NCBI GenBank assembly: GCA_027946365.1
Contig: JAPEUQ010000004.1
Span: 2,666,001-2,730,000, forward strand
From: Kalmusia sp. IMI 367209
Taxonomy: Eukaryota > Ascomycota > Dothideomycetes > Pleosporales > Didymosphaeriaceae
Length of the DNA stretch: 64,000 nucleotides
Direction of reading: 5' to 3'
This document shows positions 11,862 to 21,181 of the stretch, piece by piece. Each line of letters starts with the position of its first letter. The stretch's first letter is position 1. A program made the translations under genes and the position numbers. Under the pieces are notes generated by a model. The model had not been told where the DNA came from. It did not search any database and saw only the letters and a list, made by a program, of their open reading frames with translations.

Positions 11862-12608
11862 ATGGTTTCTACGTCGCTCGTTGCCGCGGTCATCAGCGCT
11901 CTCCCACTAGCTCTTGCCTACTATCCGCCCACCAACGGTACTACAACTTCTGCCTCTGCCCCGTCTGGTACAGCTTATGCCGGCAAGCCTGTGCAGACCG
12001 TGTCAGTCGGCAAGGATGGTCTCGTGTTCACACCCGATACCGTCCATGCGAAGACTGGTGAGGAGATTGTATTTGAGTTCTTCCCGAAAAACCACGCAGT
12101 TGTCCAGGCCGACTTCAACAATCCTTGCAATCCTAGCGCGGACGGGAAAGCCATCTTCTCAGGCTTCATTCCTAGTGCTGTTGGTCGTGCCGTAAGTTAC
12201 AGTCGTTTTGTTCGTCCAAGAAATGTCGCTGATGGCGGTGTACAGAACAAGACATTCACAATTAAGATAGAGGACGACACGAAGCCTATCTGGCTCTACT
12301 GCCCTCAGAATCAGCCCAAACCTCATTGCGCCGCCGGAATGGTGGCCGTGATCAACCCGCCACCGTCTCCTCATAATACACTCAACGCGTTCAGGTTAAT
12401 TGCAGCACAAACCAATGGGACTGGCTCCACTGCACCATCCAGCGGCCCTTATGGAGGAGAGGTCACAACTCCTGGAACTCCTAGTGCCACTAGTGGTGCA
12501 CCTTCTCCGAGTGATAGCTCGCCTGCCGAGTCACCTGGGGCTGCGTCTTCGATTGCTATCAGCGGTGCCTTGGTAATGGCAGCCATATTTGCAGGTATCA
12601 TGCTGTAG
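11862..12608 (+). CDS. GPI-type extracellular cupredoxin
   Basis: Extracellular serine-rich plastocyanin-like protein, 230 aa, in two exons 11862-12191 and 12246-12608 with a 54-nt phase-0 intron. Residues 1-19 are a signal peptide (ending LALA). The cupredoxin fold spans about residues 33-165; likely type-1 copper ligands are His in NHAVVQ, Cys in WLYCPQ, His in PKPHC and Met in AAGM. A Ser/Thr/Pro-rich linker follows, then a hydrophobic tail (ALVMAAIFAGIML) typical of GPI-anchored proteins. Similar proteins sit on the fungal cell surface; their redox partner is not established. The intron is a multiple of three and has no stop, so an unspliced product would stay in frame. Confidence 0.9.
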   Translation: MVSTSLVAAVISALPLALAYYPPTNGTTTSASAPSGTAYAGKPVQTVSVGKDGLVFTPDTVHAKTGEEIVFEFFPKNHAVVQADFNNPCNPSADGKAIFSGFIPSAVGRAVSYSRFVRPRNVADGGVQNKTFTIKIEDDTKPIWLYCPQNQPKPHCAAGMVAVINPPPSPHNTLNAFRLIAAQTNGTGSTAPSSGPYGGEVTTPGTPSATSGAPSPSDSSPAESPGAASSIAISGALVMAAIFAGIML

Positions 12609-13000
12609 ATCAGATCATTGGGAAAGACGTGCGTTCGTGGAAAGATCCCCAAGTGGAATTAGAATTGGGTCTAAGAAGTATAATTCATAAATGCTAGGTA
12701 GTAATTGTTGGGTGTGAGATCTCTCTATTCATGAGAAGTTCGATGAGTTTGTATCATATTATATATCAAATACTCGGCCTGATCTCAATTCACGGCCAAC
12801 GTTCATTATGGGGTTCTCTTGTGTTTGAGTGTTTGCATCGGCACTTCGGCGAGTCCGGAAACAGCTTAGCGCGCCCACAGCGAAAAATAGGGCAACAAGC
12901 GAGACCCGAACTTTTCGAGCGTCGACAAGACTTCCAACCTCACATCACACGCCCAGCGCAGGATATCCACTTCTTTGCGTATATATCCTCCTCATTTACA
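12609..13000. other. Promoter region of L22 gene
   Basis: 3' side of the cupredoxin gene and 5' side of the ribosomal protein gene. TATATA lies only 15-20 nt before the L22 start; the rest shows nothing definite. Confidence 0.4.
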
Positions 13001-13631
13001 ATGCCAGCAACAGTACGTACACCGCTTTGCTGTCCGCTTGGTTGAGCGGAGCTCCCTCGCACAGAACAGTAGGCTAAGGTACATCATGTAGAAGCGAGCA
13101 ACCGGTGGCGCCGCCGCGAAGAAGGGCCAGAAGATCACGAAGAAGGTGTGTATAATTGAGACTTTGCGCTGCCGCGTGTCTGGCATTAGGCAGGTAGAAC
13201 GAAGCCGCTGATCAGGACAACAGTTTATCATCAACTGCTCGCAGCCCGTGAACGACAAGATCTTTGATATCCAGGCCTTCGAGAAGTTCCTGCACGACCG
13301 CATCAAGGTCGAGGGCCGCACCGGCAACCTCGGCGAGACCATCCAGATCTCCCAGCAGGGCGATGGCAAGATCGAGGTCATTGCGCACCAGGAGTTCTCT
13401 GGCCGCTACCTCAAGTACCTGTATGTACACATAACAATCTGGCTCGACACACCGGGTGGAATGGCTATCAGTACATCTGAAGATCAAGACTGACATACAT
13501 GCAGCACCAAGAAGTTCCTTAAGAAGCAGCAGCTCCGTGACTGGCTTCGCGTCGTCTCCACCTCTAAGGGCGTATACGAACTCCGCTTCTTCAATGTCGT
13601 TAATGACGACGCCGAGGAGGATGAGGATTAG
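13001..13631 (+). CDS. RPL22: 60S ribosomal protein L22 (eL22)
   Basis: Cytosolic large-subunit ribosomal protein eL22, 129 aa, in four exons: 13001-13012 (only MPAT), 13092-13145, 13224-13420 and 13505-13631. Introns are 79, 78 and 84 nt, all GT...AG with fitting phases. The body contains the conserved start [20 protein letters not shown], the central GNLGETIQI and the C-terminal RDWLRVV...YELRFFNVV, and ends in the acidic tail EEDED typical of the family. An intron directly after a few codons is usual in fungal ribosomal protein genes and often matters for high expression. Length agrees with the family. Confidence 0.97.
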
Positions 13632-14055
13632 ATACCATGATATGGAAACGCGATATGAATTGCATCTACATGGAGTCCATTGCTCAAAAATGGAGCTGGG
13701 CGGTGGTTTCTCAGAGGGTATATAGAGCGTTGCAATGACAATTGCCTTGGCCCTCATATGCCGTTCATTCCTTGCGTGCGTGCTACCTGCGTGTGTCGTG
13801 ACTGTACATGACGAACAAGATCTCTGAGAAGCCGGTCAGGTCAATATATCTAGCTGTTGCTGTGCACTGTCGCAGGCTATCGAGACTTCTATCGCAAAGG
13901 ATTTCCTCCTGTGGGGCGTGGTGGAGACAGGAACAATTGGAAATTAGCTGAGCACAGGGCATCCTGTCGTTCAAGTAGAACTAAGTGTCATTCATTGACT
14001 CATACAGGCACAAAGACCGTTTCCCTCTACATTGTCAATATTCCTTTGCAGGTAC
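13632..14055. other. Convergent 3' intergenic region
   Basis: Lies between the 3' ends of L22 (plus) and the acidic LRR gene (minus). No feature beyond UTR sequence is visible. Confidence 0.5.
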
Positions 14056-15954
14056 TCACAACTCCAATATCGTCTCCTCGGCCCAATCACCCTTGACTTT
14101 CTCCCCTGCCGCTTCACAAAGTTTTACCTTCGCTTCTTCGCTTTGCCCATGGAACTTGTACAAAGCCCTCTGTTCACCCTCCCAGCTTAGGTATTCCAAG
14201 CTATCCGGCACATTAGCTAATTTGTCAAGCTCGGCTTGCGGCAGCAACCCAACGCTTGAATCCCTTAGTCGAAGAGCTCGAAGTCGCGTGTTTTTGGGAA
14301 GTATGTCGAGAAAGAGCTTGAGGTCTTCGAAGGACATGGCCGGGGGGTGCTCCGAGGGTTTATCAGTGTAGTAGATGCTGACCCTAGCACTATCGAGCTC
14401 AATGCTGAGCTCTTGGAGGCTGGATAGGTGCGGAAGAATGGTTTGGAGCGCTTTTGCTGTGTCGCTCAATTTCTCTTCTTGCTGATGTCTTTCGTGGCCT
14501 TTTTCGTTGCTGTCGTCGTCGTCGATGTCGATGTTGATATCGTTTTTGTTGTTATCTTTTCCGTCTTTGTCGTCATCGTCATCGTCGCTGTCGCTGTCGC
14601 TGTCAGTCCTCTCTTTTCGCCATAGAGTCACTACGCCGTCGAGCTCGAGGACCTTCAAATTAGCAAGCATACGAGAGTCCACATTCATCAATTCGTCTAA
14701 CTGGTGCTTCATAGCGAAACCAGAAAGACGAAGATGGCGTATTGGACGATTGACTATGGGATCGAACCACATCCCGAGCGATCGACAATCGGACTCGCTC
14801 GAAACTCTCAGTGTTGTGAGATGGGGAAACATGCTTGGCTCAAGAGCGCATTTCTCTTCTTCTCCTCCTTTTGAATTCACACCAGTTTCTACTCCGTCAT
14901 CAGAGTCGGTATAAAATACCGTCTCTGCCTTATCAGACAGCACTTCGACGCCACCGCAGCGCTCAAGAAAAGCTTTGAACGCAACAGGCGCAAAGTCATA
15001 CCCAGCAACGTCCAATCTTTTCAAGTTCCTGAATTCGTAATCCCACGTTATGTTCTGGATCTGGCAAGTATCCAGATCGCAGACCGGCCATCTGAAAACC
15101 AACGTCTCAATATTCGGTGATGCTTTGAGGAGTGCATCGATGGCTGTTCCGTTGTCACCGTGCCCGCCACTTGCGTCAAGGTGGAGTTCGCGGAGCGAGG
15201 AGAAGGGGGTAGAAGGCGCAAGTGTAGGCAGATGGTGCACTTCGTGGGTGGTGTAATCGATCTTCAGCACTCTCAGCGTGGGCGCATGCGCATAAAGCGC
15301 TTCCCAGTACGATACTGGACGAGTCCCCGGTAAATCTTCGTCTACTTCGAGCCAAGTGAAGACTTGCAGATTACATGTAGAGGTAGAAGAGAGCGCCTAA
15401 ATATAGTCAGTGAGAATTGTTTGCCAGCCATATAGTACTAGATCAAAAGTCTGGAGACTGATTGTCGACTGAATTGCCCCATCATATATATGACAATCTC
15501 CAAACTTCTAATCTGGAGCTGTAGAGAAGATGCGTACAGAAAGTAGACGAGTTATTGGTTCGCAAAGTCTCGCTGTTCGGGCATTGGCGATTTTTTCTTC
15601 GGCTGCACGGTCTCGTTTCCACTGTGGCTCTTGCTCCGCGTCTGTACTGTCGTCTTTCGCAGCGTTTCTGTTTGAATCGATGTCTACATCGGGTGCAGTA
15701 TCGATGTTTGCTTTAGCGACAATTACATCTTCTTGCTCCTGTTCTTCATCCTCGTCCTCGTCGTGCTCGCCCCGTAGTTCAATTTTTCGGATCCTTGATA
15801 GTGTGTCCGGCTGTGAAAGCAGATCATCTATGAATGAGGGCGCTTTCTTCAATTTACTAATGACGATTTCCACCACCTCTGTCCCTAAAACAACATTTCC
15901 GTCCATGATCTTTCTTGGGCCTTCCTCAGCCTTGTGCCACACGATCTGGACCAT
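14056..15954 (-). CDS. Acidic F-box/LRR-like protein
   Basis: A 585-aa protein in two exons, 15954-15538 and 15396-14056, with a 140-nt phase-0 intron (GTACGC...TATTTAG). It is rich in leucine-repeat-like units (LRELHLD, LKRLDVAGYD, LRHLRLSGF, LKVLELDGV, LQELSIEL, LRALRLRDSS), as in the large family of fungal F-box/LRR proteins used as SCF ubiquitin-ligase adaptors. A clear N-terminal F-box (LPxE...) is not visible, so the adaptor role is inference. Two acidic low-complexity stretches interrupt the repeats: one in exon 1 (GEHDEDEDEEQEQED) and a long Asp/Ser/Asn run around residues 360-400. Confidence is high for the gene, low for function. Confidence 0.75.
14511..14612 (-). repeat. GAC/GAT-rich coding microsatellite
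   Basis: Degenerate trinucleotide repeats (GTC/ATC on the plus strand) code for the Asp/Ser/Asn-rich acidic insert of the LRR protein. The pattern suggests expansion by slippage. Confidence 0.75.
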
Positions 15955-16628
15955 TGTGCCAAATAAAATTGGACTGCTGGGGTTGGTGTTCGGAAATCTG
16001 AAATGCTTTCTTTAATAGTGCAAGGTTTGCGTTTGCTAGCTTACTGCTGCCTTGACGCGCCCTTATGGCAAGGAGTTTTTGGTCGAAGGGCGCAAGGGTC
16101 TGATTGGGATCGTTCTACAAATCTGACGTCTATGTAGTACCATAAGCAAGCGTTTGCCTATTGGACGCATAATGAGTCATTTGTTATCGGCTGCAGGCGC
16201 AGCAACCATGAACGTGAAGCTTCCCATTACGCTAATTTGGAGCACAGCCACATTGTATTGCACAGTCATTGTAACAGGGTCTGGAAACCCAATTGGAAGA
16301 TGTAGAAAGTAGGCATAGAATAGATAGGCAATAGAAGCACGAGGACGATTTCGATCCGCGATCACAGCCATTACGATGTCAATTCTACACATACGATTGA
16401 TAAGTTCTTGAGCTTTGTTGCATCTCTAAGTCGTCTGCCGTTGAGAACTCTGAGTGATCGTCACAACACTCTTCATCAACTTATATGCGACATTGAAGTC
16501 ATCGTATAATGCTATCGAAAAAATCCAAACATCGTAGCCCAAGACCCTCAGGCCGATGAACGCCGAACACCTAGTCTCATTTTCACAAAGCAAATCAGGA
16601 AATACACTTGAAGTAGTCTCCATGTGGT
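15955..16628. other. Intergenic, no supported gene
   Basis: 5' side of the acidic LRR gene and 3' side of NHP2. Short frames only. Confidence 0.55.
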
Positions 16629-17381
16629 CTATTTCCTCACCGTCTTGCTCGCTTTAATGACGATGTCCTTTAGCGTGCCGTACGCCTCATCCCACTCTTC
16701 CTTATCCTCTGTCTTCACGTCCTTCTTCTTGCTCACTCTCTCCCTGCCTACCAAAACGACACTGGTCGGCCTCTTGGTTGCGCTTGCCTCGCCGAGCTCT
16801 GCACGGCTCTTGACGAACAGATAGGGCACGTTGTGATCTTCGCATAGGACAGGGATATGGGAAATGACGTCCATGGGTGAGATGTCGGCGGCAATGATGA
16901 CAATAGCGGAAGGGTTGGAGATGTCGGACGAGGGTGGTGCATTACTGGAGGACTTGCGGAGGTATTTGACAACTTCCTTGACGCCACGGCGGAGTGTCTT
17001 GGACTTGGCCGCTAAAGTCATTGTTAGTGTTGGTCCCTTCTCGAATGCAACGTTGGTTGCAAGAAACTTACATTTCTTAACTGTCCTGAGTACCTTCTTC
17101 ACCTCCTTCGTATCCTCGCAAAGAGGTTCTGCGATCGGTACCAGAGCGCTCGCCGGGATGTTCCTCGGCGCGACCTCGCCGTCTCCGTCCACGATCCTTA
17201 CGAGGCTCTCCTCAGGCTCCTTTTCCAACTCTTTCTCTAGTGCATCTGCAACGTCGCCATTGATCTTGCTCTTCTTCTCTTTCTTTGACTTCTTGACGCC
17301 ATCTACTTCAGAGCGTTTTTCTTTCTTCTCCTTTTTCTCCTTCTTGTCCTTTACCCTCTTCTCGTCCTTGTCTTTACCCAT
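16629..17381 (-). CDS. NHP2: H/ACA snoRNP protein Nhp2
   Basis: L7Ae-family component of H/ACA small nucleolar RNPs, which guide rRNA pseudouridylation in the nucleolus. 230 aa in two exons, 17381-17072 and 17011-16629, with a 60-nt phase-1 intron (GTAAGT, CTAAC branch, TTTAG). The N-terminus (about 45 aa) is a Lys/Glu-rich tail, longer than in yeast Nhp2. The L7Ae domain follows, with RRGVKEVVKYLRK, AIVIIAADISPMDVISHIP and the conserved CEDHNVPYLFVKSRAELG. The intron length is a multiple of three and holds no stop, so the unspliced frame stays open; removing it restores the usual spacing between VKK and AKSKTLRRG, which supports splicing. Confidence 0.95.
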   Translation of the reverse strand: MGKDKDEKRVKDKKEKKEKKEKRSEVDGVKKSKKEKKSKINGDVADALEKELEKEPEESLVRIVDGDGEVAPRNIPASALVPIAEPLCEDTKEVKKVLRTVKKCKFLATNVAFEKGPTLTMTLAAKSKTLRRGVKEVVKYLRKSSSNAPPSSDISNPSAIVIIAADISPMDVISHIPVLCEDHNVPYLFVKSRAELGEASATKRPTSVVLVGRERVSKKKDVKTEDKEEWDEAYGTLKDIVIKASKTVRK

Positions 17382-18370
17382 TGTGAGCGCCGGTGTGATA
17401 GCTTCTTCGCGATCGAGGGTTCTCGAGTCGGTAAGGATGAGAGCTTAGGCTGCAATTGACGTTTATTAAGTTGCGCTTTATGGACGAGCGACCGGATTTG
17501 AGAGTATTCGCAGGCGGACGCGTCACTCAGGCAGTGTGGGCTGGTCGTGGAGCTGCGCACGGCTGGGAGCTTTTTTCGCTTCGAAATTTCCACGCCGAAG
17601 ATGCAGCTTTTAGCGCCTTGGCGCAACTCTGGTCTTGGCATCTACCTCTTCGCACGAACGGTTTGTGTGTAATCTGTCAGGCTTGACGCACTGTTTGGAA
17701 TGTTTCATGGTACAAGCACGAATGTCGGACAGAATTCCCAAATGAATCGTATTATACATAACTATTCCGCAACCAATAGCACGCCTGAATGCACAGATCC
17801 CACTTTACTTGCCCTTCACCCTCCTTTCTCCGTCGCCAACAAGACAGATAGAACGAGCACTAGTGGTATATGCGATAATAAAATTGGACCAAAGAAATCG
17901 ACGAGCAATACGAGAACATAACAGAGAAAGACCAATATTATCGGGAGTACGGGCAAGCTGAATGCTCGCAGCGCAGCCGAGACGAACAAGAAGCGCACCA
18001 TGGGGCCAGCCACCAAAAACAATTTCCAGAACAACGACCGGGTATGTGAAAAGACTAGGAAAGGTATTAGTGTGGCCCCCCGACCAGAAAGAGCAGAGCT
18101 CAAGCCCAGCTGCGTCTAGGAAGTGGACGGAGACCGCCCGATGCGCCGGATCCACCCAATCTTGGAATAAGAAACGAGATCGAAAGAGATGAGAGAAACG
18201 ATCACCGCACCAGAATGCAGCGGTGATGAAATATAGCAGACCCAACTCCGAGCCATGCTCCGGACACTTAGGAAATAAGAAGAGGTGGAGATGTGAAAAC
18301 AGTCTAATGTGAAGTTGAGACAAGAAAATAAGGTCGTAAGCGTCGTCAAAGAGCAGCTATGGCGGGTCTA
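17382..18370. other. Intergenic with a candidate small membrane ORF
   Basis: Promoter side of NHP2 and 3' side of the transcription factor gene. The minus strand holds several overlapping frames, of which only the 61-aa hydrophobic frame at 18001-17816 is worth listing. Confidence 0.45.
17816..18001 (-). CDS. Candidate 61-aa two-segment membrane protein
   Basis: From ATG 18001 a 61-aa frame is almost entirely hydrophobic, with two likely membrane helices (around LPVLPIILVFLCYVLVLLVDF and LLSHIPLVLVLSVLL) and a short charged end. The DNA before the ATG is pyrimidine-rich and leader-like. No family is recognised. A chance frame opposite polar DNA is possible. Confidence 0.3.
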   Translation of the reverse strand: MVRFLFVSAALRAFSLPVLPIILVFLCYVLVLLVDFFGPILLSHIPLVLVLSVLLATEKGG

Positions 18371-21181
18371 CTAGTACGCCATTTGCATCTCTAGAACCTG
18401 GACACCACCCGCAGCCATTGAAGGAGTGGCGGAACCCGATCGTTCTGACATGGCGTCTTCGTAGCCCACAAGAGCTTGTGAGTGGAGTTTGAAGGCTTCT
18501 CCCATGAGCTTGGTGATACTAGAAAGTAATTAGCGTTGGCGGAATGTAGATTAGATTAGCCACTTACCCCCAGACAACCACCTCGTCAATCATGCTTCCC
18601 CAAAGGCGGGCTACTGTAGAGCTCAACTTGGCACCATAGACATCTACAGAATCGTCGTCGAATAGATTCCGGAGTTTGTTATACATCGCTAGTTCTTCCT
18701 CGGTCGCAGGCTCCTCGTCGTGTTCCAGACGGTATAGCCAGAGCGTGAGGATGACCATGAGATCCATACCAGCAAGAGGATGTTCAATGCTCCAGTTAGT
18801 CGCAGACGTACGCGCTACCCATCGGATACCTTGCATGGCCGCAACTTCAATGCAATCGAAGCATTCTTGGATGACTTTGATCATTTCTTGCGATCGCTGG
18901 ACTTTATCCCGCGCATTTGTCATCGCTGCAGCAACCTCGTACGAATCGTGGTACCGTATGGCTTCCTGGACTGACTTCATGTCTACCACAAGCCTTGTCC
19001 TTGTGTTTCTGTACATCGCCATGGCGTTGAAGATGAGCGGGTGACCTTTGTGCGGTGCACTTAGCTGAACGACGACCGTTTCCGGCTCGCAGAGTTCGAG
19101 AGACTTCTCCCACGTCTCCAGTGCCAGTCTCAGCTTGTACTCAGTCACAACATCCTGTAAAGCTTCCGGGCTCCGCTTGTGGTACCACACTTCTAGGAAT
19201 AGGGCATTGATCATGACGCGAGTAGCGAATGCGCTATACCGTGCTGCTTCTCCTTGGAAGAGGTTATCATGGGCCTGGCGAAACGTGATGATCTTCGATG
19301 CCAGAACACTTTCACGCCATGACTCCTCATCAGACACCTCCATGGTCCAAAGCGACTCAGAGGAGGGAAGTTCAAGTGTATCAAACTCGTTGAAGCCCAT
19401 GGCAGGTGTATGGTTGTAGGTCAGTGTCATGAGGCCAAAGAAGATGTATACTGCGTAGTAAGTCCGACGACACTGCTCATCTACGACCCATTCCTCATGG
19501 CTCGGCTGAGCACCGTCCCGCGCTTCCGAACGAAGTTTCAACTCGTAGCGGTTTCCGGCGACCATGTTCGCTAAAAGACTCTTGATGGAGCAAGCCCACT
19601 CAAGTCCCTTCGGGTCGCCACTCCAGCTTGCGAAAATCATGTTCAGCAGGGTGCTTTGCATCGTCCACAATGGGCATTTACGAGAGCTGAAGTTCTCCTT
19701 GTTCTGCAAGAACTGATTGACGAGGACTTTGGAGCCAATGTGGAGCATATATGCCTGATCCTGATCAAAGATGTACAATGCGCCGATCGAAAGGACAGCA
19801 AGGAGCAGCGGGGCCGATACTTCGGTCGGTCGAAACGTCGCAGGGTGCAGAAACGGCAGATGGTGGTGGAAGAGGTCAAAGTATGTTTTAAGCAGCCGAT
19901 TTACAGTGTTCAAGCTCGGTAGATGGAAAGTGTCCAACAGGGCATTTTCGCTATCATATTGGCGGATGTTTTCCAATATCTTTGCGCATTGTTCGTCAGA
20001 CTCAACTTGGGGAGCTCGTGCCATGGTCAGTGCTTGGCTGGGACCGGGAGACCTGCGATAGTCGACGGGCGATACTGGGCCAAGCATGCCCGGGTATGGC
20101 GAGAGGGCACCGGGCGTCCCGAGGCCAGCAGCCGCAGCCGAGCTGTTCATCGGCTGGAACGTAGGCGGAATGCTACCCGACGACATTTGACGCTCCATTA
20201 GCGGCGGCAATTGGTGTGGATGCGAATTCAGGGCACTAGCACTATTGAAAGCCGGATGGGTATCTTGAGAGCCGTGTGTCCTAGATTCCGGCACCATCGA
20301 GTCACCCCAGGGCATCTGCGGCAGCGACATAGACCCCGGAGCAGGGTAGGTGACGGCTGGCTCCGCCATAGGAAGACCATTGGGCGAGATGACAGTGTTC
20401 GGGGCTTCAGTGGTCATCTCAGGCTCCTGGCTAGCCATGGCCTTCTGGCGGAAGTCGGTCATCAGCATCGCTGCCGCTTCCAGGTCGACCATCTCGTCGC
20501 TGCTGGCCTCGATCTGCTCTAGTGTTGTTGCCGAATCGTGTGTTGCGGACGTTTTTGACGGGCCCGACGCGGCAGCCTCTTCCTGTGCCTTGTTGTTGGC
20601 CCGGCGCTTAACCTCGCTGGTCAGCGGCACGCCGCCGTCTTTCGCGTGAACAGTACGATCGTGTCGGAGGAGCAAGTCACGACGCACAAAGGTGCTGCGG
20701 CATTTGTGGCATTTAAAAGGGCGTTCTTTGGTGTCTGTGGTGGGGTAGTTAGTTAGCAACAATAGAAACCTTCCCCGCAGCGCGCGACCTGCGCGACTTC
20801 CCGCATCAACAAAGCATCAAAGGTAGGAAGCGTAGCACCCATGCGCATCGAATAATGCCAGAATAAAACGCGAAATGGACGTGCACCGAGTCCATCGTGA
20901 ACAGATGGTGCTGTCCCGAACTTCTGCGAGCCCTTTCGGAGACCATCCCGCCATCGAGTGCGCACGACTTTTGTCCCGGCATTTCTTGCTATGAAGACAG
21001 AAATCCATCGAAGCATCAAAGACAACTTACGCGATCGTTCGTGCCGACTGCGATGCTCACTCCTGCTGAAGGCGCGATTGCAGAACTGACACTTGTACTT
21101 CTTCTCGGGTGCAGAGCCCGACTTGCGAGTCGCGGCAGGCGACGAGGTGGCGGAGGCCATGGTCATTGGAGCGGCAGGCAT
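18371..21181 (-). CDS. C2H2 zinc-finger / fungal-specific transcription factor
   Basis: An 821-aa nuclear transcription factor in three exons: 21181-21031, 20734-18568 and 18518-18371. The first intron (296 nt) splits the zinc-finger pair and joins in phase 1; the last (49 nt) in phase 2. Two tandem C2H2 fingers lie at about residues 30-80: C-x2-C-x12-H-x3-H (CQFC...HRSRH), the linker TKERPFKC, then CHKC...HDRTVH. The middle is Pro/Ser-rich. From about residue 320 a fungal-specific transcription factor (fungal_trans type) domain runs to about 650, with FHLPSLNTVNRLLKTYFDLFHHHLPFLHPATF and LLLAVLSIGALY. This combination is common in filamentous fungi for regulators of metabolism or development; the target genes cannot be told from sequence. 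A long 5' region separates it from the divergent Ras GEF gene. Confidence 0.93.
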
